The translations under genes were made by a program, and so were the position numbers. A stretch of DNA of 64,000 bases from Modestobacter versicolor (GTDB lineage Bacteria > Actinomycetota > Actinomycetes > Mycobacteriales > Geodermatophilaceae). The notes beneath the pieces were generated by a model. It worked only from the letters and a program-made list of their open reading frames with translations, ran no database searches and was not told the origin of the DNA. Below are positions 62,278 through 64,000 of this stretch, one piece after another. How positions within the stretch are numbered: the stretch's first letter is position 1; each line of letters opens with the position of its first letter. The stretch spans positions 3,410,001-3,474,000 of the forward strand of contig NZ_JACIBU010000001.1 in assembly GCF_014195485.1 (NCBI RefSeq), given 5' to 3'.

Positions 62278-64000
62278 GTGAGCGCACCTGCACCACGGAC
62301 CACCACCCGGTCGGCGTCCAGCCACCTCATCGCCCAGCTGTCCGCGCAGGCCCGGCGGGTGCTGCAGACCGAGGCGGCCTCCGCCGGGCTGCTCGTCGCC
62401 GCGACCGTGCTGGCGATGGTCTGGGCCAACTCGCCCTGGGGCGACTCCTACGACCGGTTCTGGCACACCGAGCTGTCGCTGAGCTTCGGGTCGACCGGCG
62501 TCGCGATGGACCTGCGGCACTGGGTCAACGACGGCCTGATGTGCTTCTTCTTCTTCCTGATCGGCATGGAGGTCCGCCGCGAGCTGCAGATGGGCGAGCT
62601 GACCCAACGCAGCCGGCTGTCGGTCCCGGCGATCGCGGCGCTGGCCGGCCTGGTGCTGCCGGCGGCCGTCTACCTCGCCTTCAACGCCGGCGGGCCGGGC
62701 GCCAACGGCTGGGGCATCCCGATCGCCACCGACACCGCCTTCCTGCTCGGTGCCCTGGCGCTGGCCGGTCCGCGGGCCTCCACCCAGCTGCGGGTCTTCC
62801 TGCTCTCCCTGTCGGTGGTCGACGACATCGGGGCGCTGACCGTGATCGCGGTCTTCTACTCCGAGGAGATCGACCTGACCGCGCTGGCGATCGCGGCGCT
62901 GTGCATCCTCGCCTTCCAGGTGCTCGCCCGGCTGCAGGTGTGGCGGGGGCCGGCCTACTTCGCCGTCGGCGTGGCGATGTGGCTGGCGATGAACGCCTCG
63001 GGGGTGCACGCCACCATCGGCGGTGTCGTCCTCGGCCTGCTGGTCAGCGCCTACCCGCCGCGGCGGGAGGAGGTCGAGTCGGCCGGGGTGCTGGCCCGCG
63101 CGTTCCGGCAGTCGCCGCAGGTCTCGCTGGCGCGGCAGGCGAAGCTGTCGGTGGAGCGGGCCATCTCGCCCAACGAGCGGATCGGCGCGCTGCTGGTGCC
63201 GTGGAGCGGGTACGTCGTCGTCCCGGTGTTCGCGCTGGCCAACGCCGGGGTGCACTTCAGCAGCGACCTGGTCGCCCGCGCGGTCACCTCGCCGGTGACC
63301 ATCGGGGTGTTCCTCGCCCTGGTCGTCGGCAAGCTGGTCGGCGTCGGTGGTGCGGCGACGCTCGCGGTCCGGGTGGGGATGGGCAAGCTGCCCCCGGGCG
63401 TCCCGCTCAGCAGCGTGTGGGGTGGGGCGGCGCTGTCCGGGCTGGGCTTCACCGTCTCGCTGTTCGTCGCCGACCTGGCCTTCCCGGACACCGACCTGCG
63501 CGACGAGGCGATGGTCGGGATCCTGGCCGCCGCCGTGGTCTCCGCGGCGCTGGGCATGGGCCTGTTCCGGCTGCTGGCCCGGCGCGACCCGGTGCAGCAG
63601 CCGATGGGCGCCCGGCGGCTCGACCCGCCGGTCGACCCGGAGCGCGACCACGTCCGCGGCCCGGTCGACGCCCCGCTGGAGCTCGTCGAGTTCGGCGGCC
63701 TGGAGTGCCCGTTCTGCGGCCGGGCCACCGGCGTCGTCGAGGAGCTCCGCCACCGCTTCGGCGACGACCTGCGCTACGTCTTCCGGCACCTGCCGCTGCC
63801 CGAGGTGCACCCGCACGGCGAGCTGGCCGCGGAGGCGACCGAGGCCGCCGGCGCGCAGGGCGCCTTCTGGGCGATGCACGACCGGCTCTTCGCCCACCAG
63901 GACCAGCTCGAGGCCGGTGAGCTGCTCGACCACGCCGCCGCCCTCGGCCTGGACCTCGGCCGGTTCGCCCAGGACCTCGGCGACGGCACCTTCTCGGCCC
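62278..64000 (+). CDS. nhaA: NhaA Na+/H+ antiporter with C-terminal thioredoxin-like domain, partial
   Basis: 574 residues seen; the gene continues past the right edge. Residues ~25-440 are NhaA (V-A-T-D-T-A-F type motif P-I-A-T-D-T-A-F-L-L-G and S-V-V-D-D-I-G-A, where the paired Asp bind Na+). After ~445 residues a DsbA-like thioredoxin domain begins (L-V-E-F-G-G-L-E-C-P-F-C-G-R with the C-P-F-C redox pair near 477-480). This NhaA-DsbA fusion is found in actinobacteria. Start: GTG with TAGGAA 7 nt before it, likely leaderless. Confidence 0.95.
   Translation, partial: MSAPAPRTTTRSASSHLIAQLSAQARRVLQTEAASAGLLVAATVLAMVWANSPWGDSYDRFWHTELSLSFGSTGVAMDLRHWVNDGLMCFFFFLIGMEVRRELQMGELTQRSRLSVPAIAALAGLVLPAAVYLAFNAGGPGANGWGIPIATDTAFLLGALALAGPRASTQLRVFLLSLSVVDDIGALTVIAVFYSEEIDLTALAIAALCILAFQVLARLQVWRGPAYFAVGVAMWLAMNASGVHATIGGVVLGLLVSAYPPRREEVESAGVLARAFRQSPQVSLARQAKLSVERAISPNERIGALLVPWSGYVVVPVFALANAGVHFSSDLVARAVTSPVTIGVFLALVVGKLVGVGGAATLAVRVGMGKLPPGVPLSSVWGGAALSGLGFTVSLFVADLAFPDTDLRDEAMVGILAAAVVSAALGMGLFRLLARRDPVQQPMGARRLDPPVDPERDHVRGPVDAPLELVEFGGLECPFCGRATGVVEELRHRFGDDLRYVFRHLPLPEVHPHGELAAEATEAAGAQGAFWAMHDRLFAHQDQLEAGELLDHAAALGLDLGRFAQDLGDGTFSA

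Noticed and set aside
58771-63933. Very long open frame on the minus strand opposite pyc and nhaA
   Set aside because: It is an antisense frame caused by high third-position G+C; its protein is low-complexity and the plus-strand genes are well-known families.

Overview
The window is a very G+C-rich (about three quarters G+C by eye), gene-dense actinobacterial chromosome segment. GTG starts, 4-bp GTGA/ATGA overlaps between co-directional genes, leaderless promoters, a SAM-IV riboswitch upstream of metY-metX, an iron-box (DtxR/IdeR type) promoter and a sortase signal of the LAxTG type all fit a high-G+C actinomycete. The gene set is most like Geodermatophilaceae (Blastococcus/Geodermatophilus/Modestobacter type), but that placement is inference, not a search result. 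No rRNA, tRNA, CRISPR array, transposase or integrase was found.

Layout. 1-1.25 kb: the 5' part of a minus-strand gene that runs off the left edge. It has clearly lower G+C and ends in a HEPN-like R-x4-H motif; this is the only stretch that looks foreign. 1.4-8.1 kb: a secreted protein, a metallo-beta-lactamase-fold hydrolase, a MarR regulator divergent from an esterase/NTF2 pair and an SDR (two matching operator-like sites), then a free UBP-type zinc finger next to a Na+/H+ antiporter carrying the same zinc finger at its C terminus. 8.1-11 kb: TldD/TldE protease pair. 11.2-15.2 kb: two secreted low-complexity proteins, one a five-repeat cell-wall protein with a LAYTG sorting signal. 15.4-16.8 kb: a RHH/Doc-like toxin-antitoxin pair with an operator and a degenerate Fic motif, and two small genes. 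16.85-18.4 kb: a ZTP riboswitch and glyA.

18.58-27.2 kb is the most interesting block. It is a Nit1C-type cluster (MSMEG_0572/0568/0567/0569/0565 and Nit6803-type nitrilase families, linked in other bacteria to nitrogen starvation and cyanide assimilation): amidohydrolase, MSMEG_0572 protein, radical SAM protein, GNAT-AIR synthase fusion, nitrilase, flavoprotein, a second nitrilase paralogue, glycosyltransferase. The second nitrilase has lost the catalytic Cys (now Asp) and Glu (now Asp), so it looks like an embedded pseudo-enzyme. A 100-aa Cys-rich small protein with a leader-like N terminus follows.

27-45 kb: NlpC/P60 endopeptidase, BBE-type oxidase, YdeI-like protein, phosphoglycerate-mutase-like phosphatase with NAD(P)H-hydrate dehydratase, a membrane protein/XRE pair with a paired operator, gamma carbonic anhydrase, a sigma-like/TM fusion, fatty-acid desaturase, metY-metX under a SAM-IV riboswitch, threonine aldolase with MarR and small membrane proteins, LysE exporter, alcohol dehydrogenase, MscS channel. 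45-64 kb: BCCT osmolyte transporter, methyl-accepting chemotaxis protein, iron-siderophore ABC transporter behind an iron box, DapA-family aldolase, TetR divergent from an acyl-CoA dehydrogenase, ilvA, SDR, pyruvate carboxylase, and an NhaA-thioredoxin fusion cut by the right edge.

Two families of dispersed palindromes run through the non-coding DNA: a GATGGCCATC-centred palindrome (three copies at 21.1 kb, one at 55.9 kb) and a GAGCTCTGCCCAC hairpin (two copies at 39.5 kb, three at 57.6 kb).
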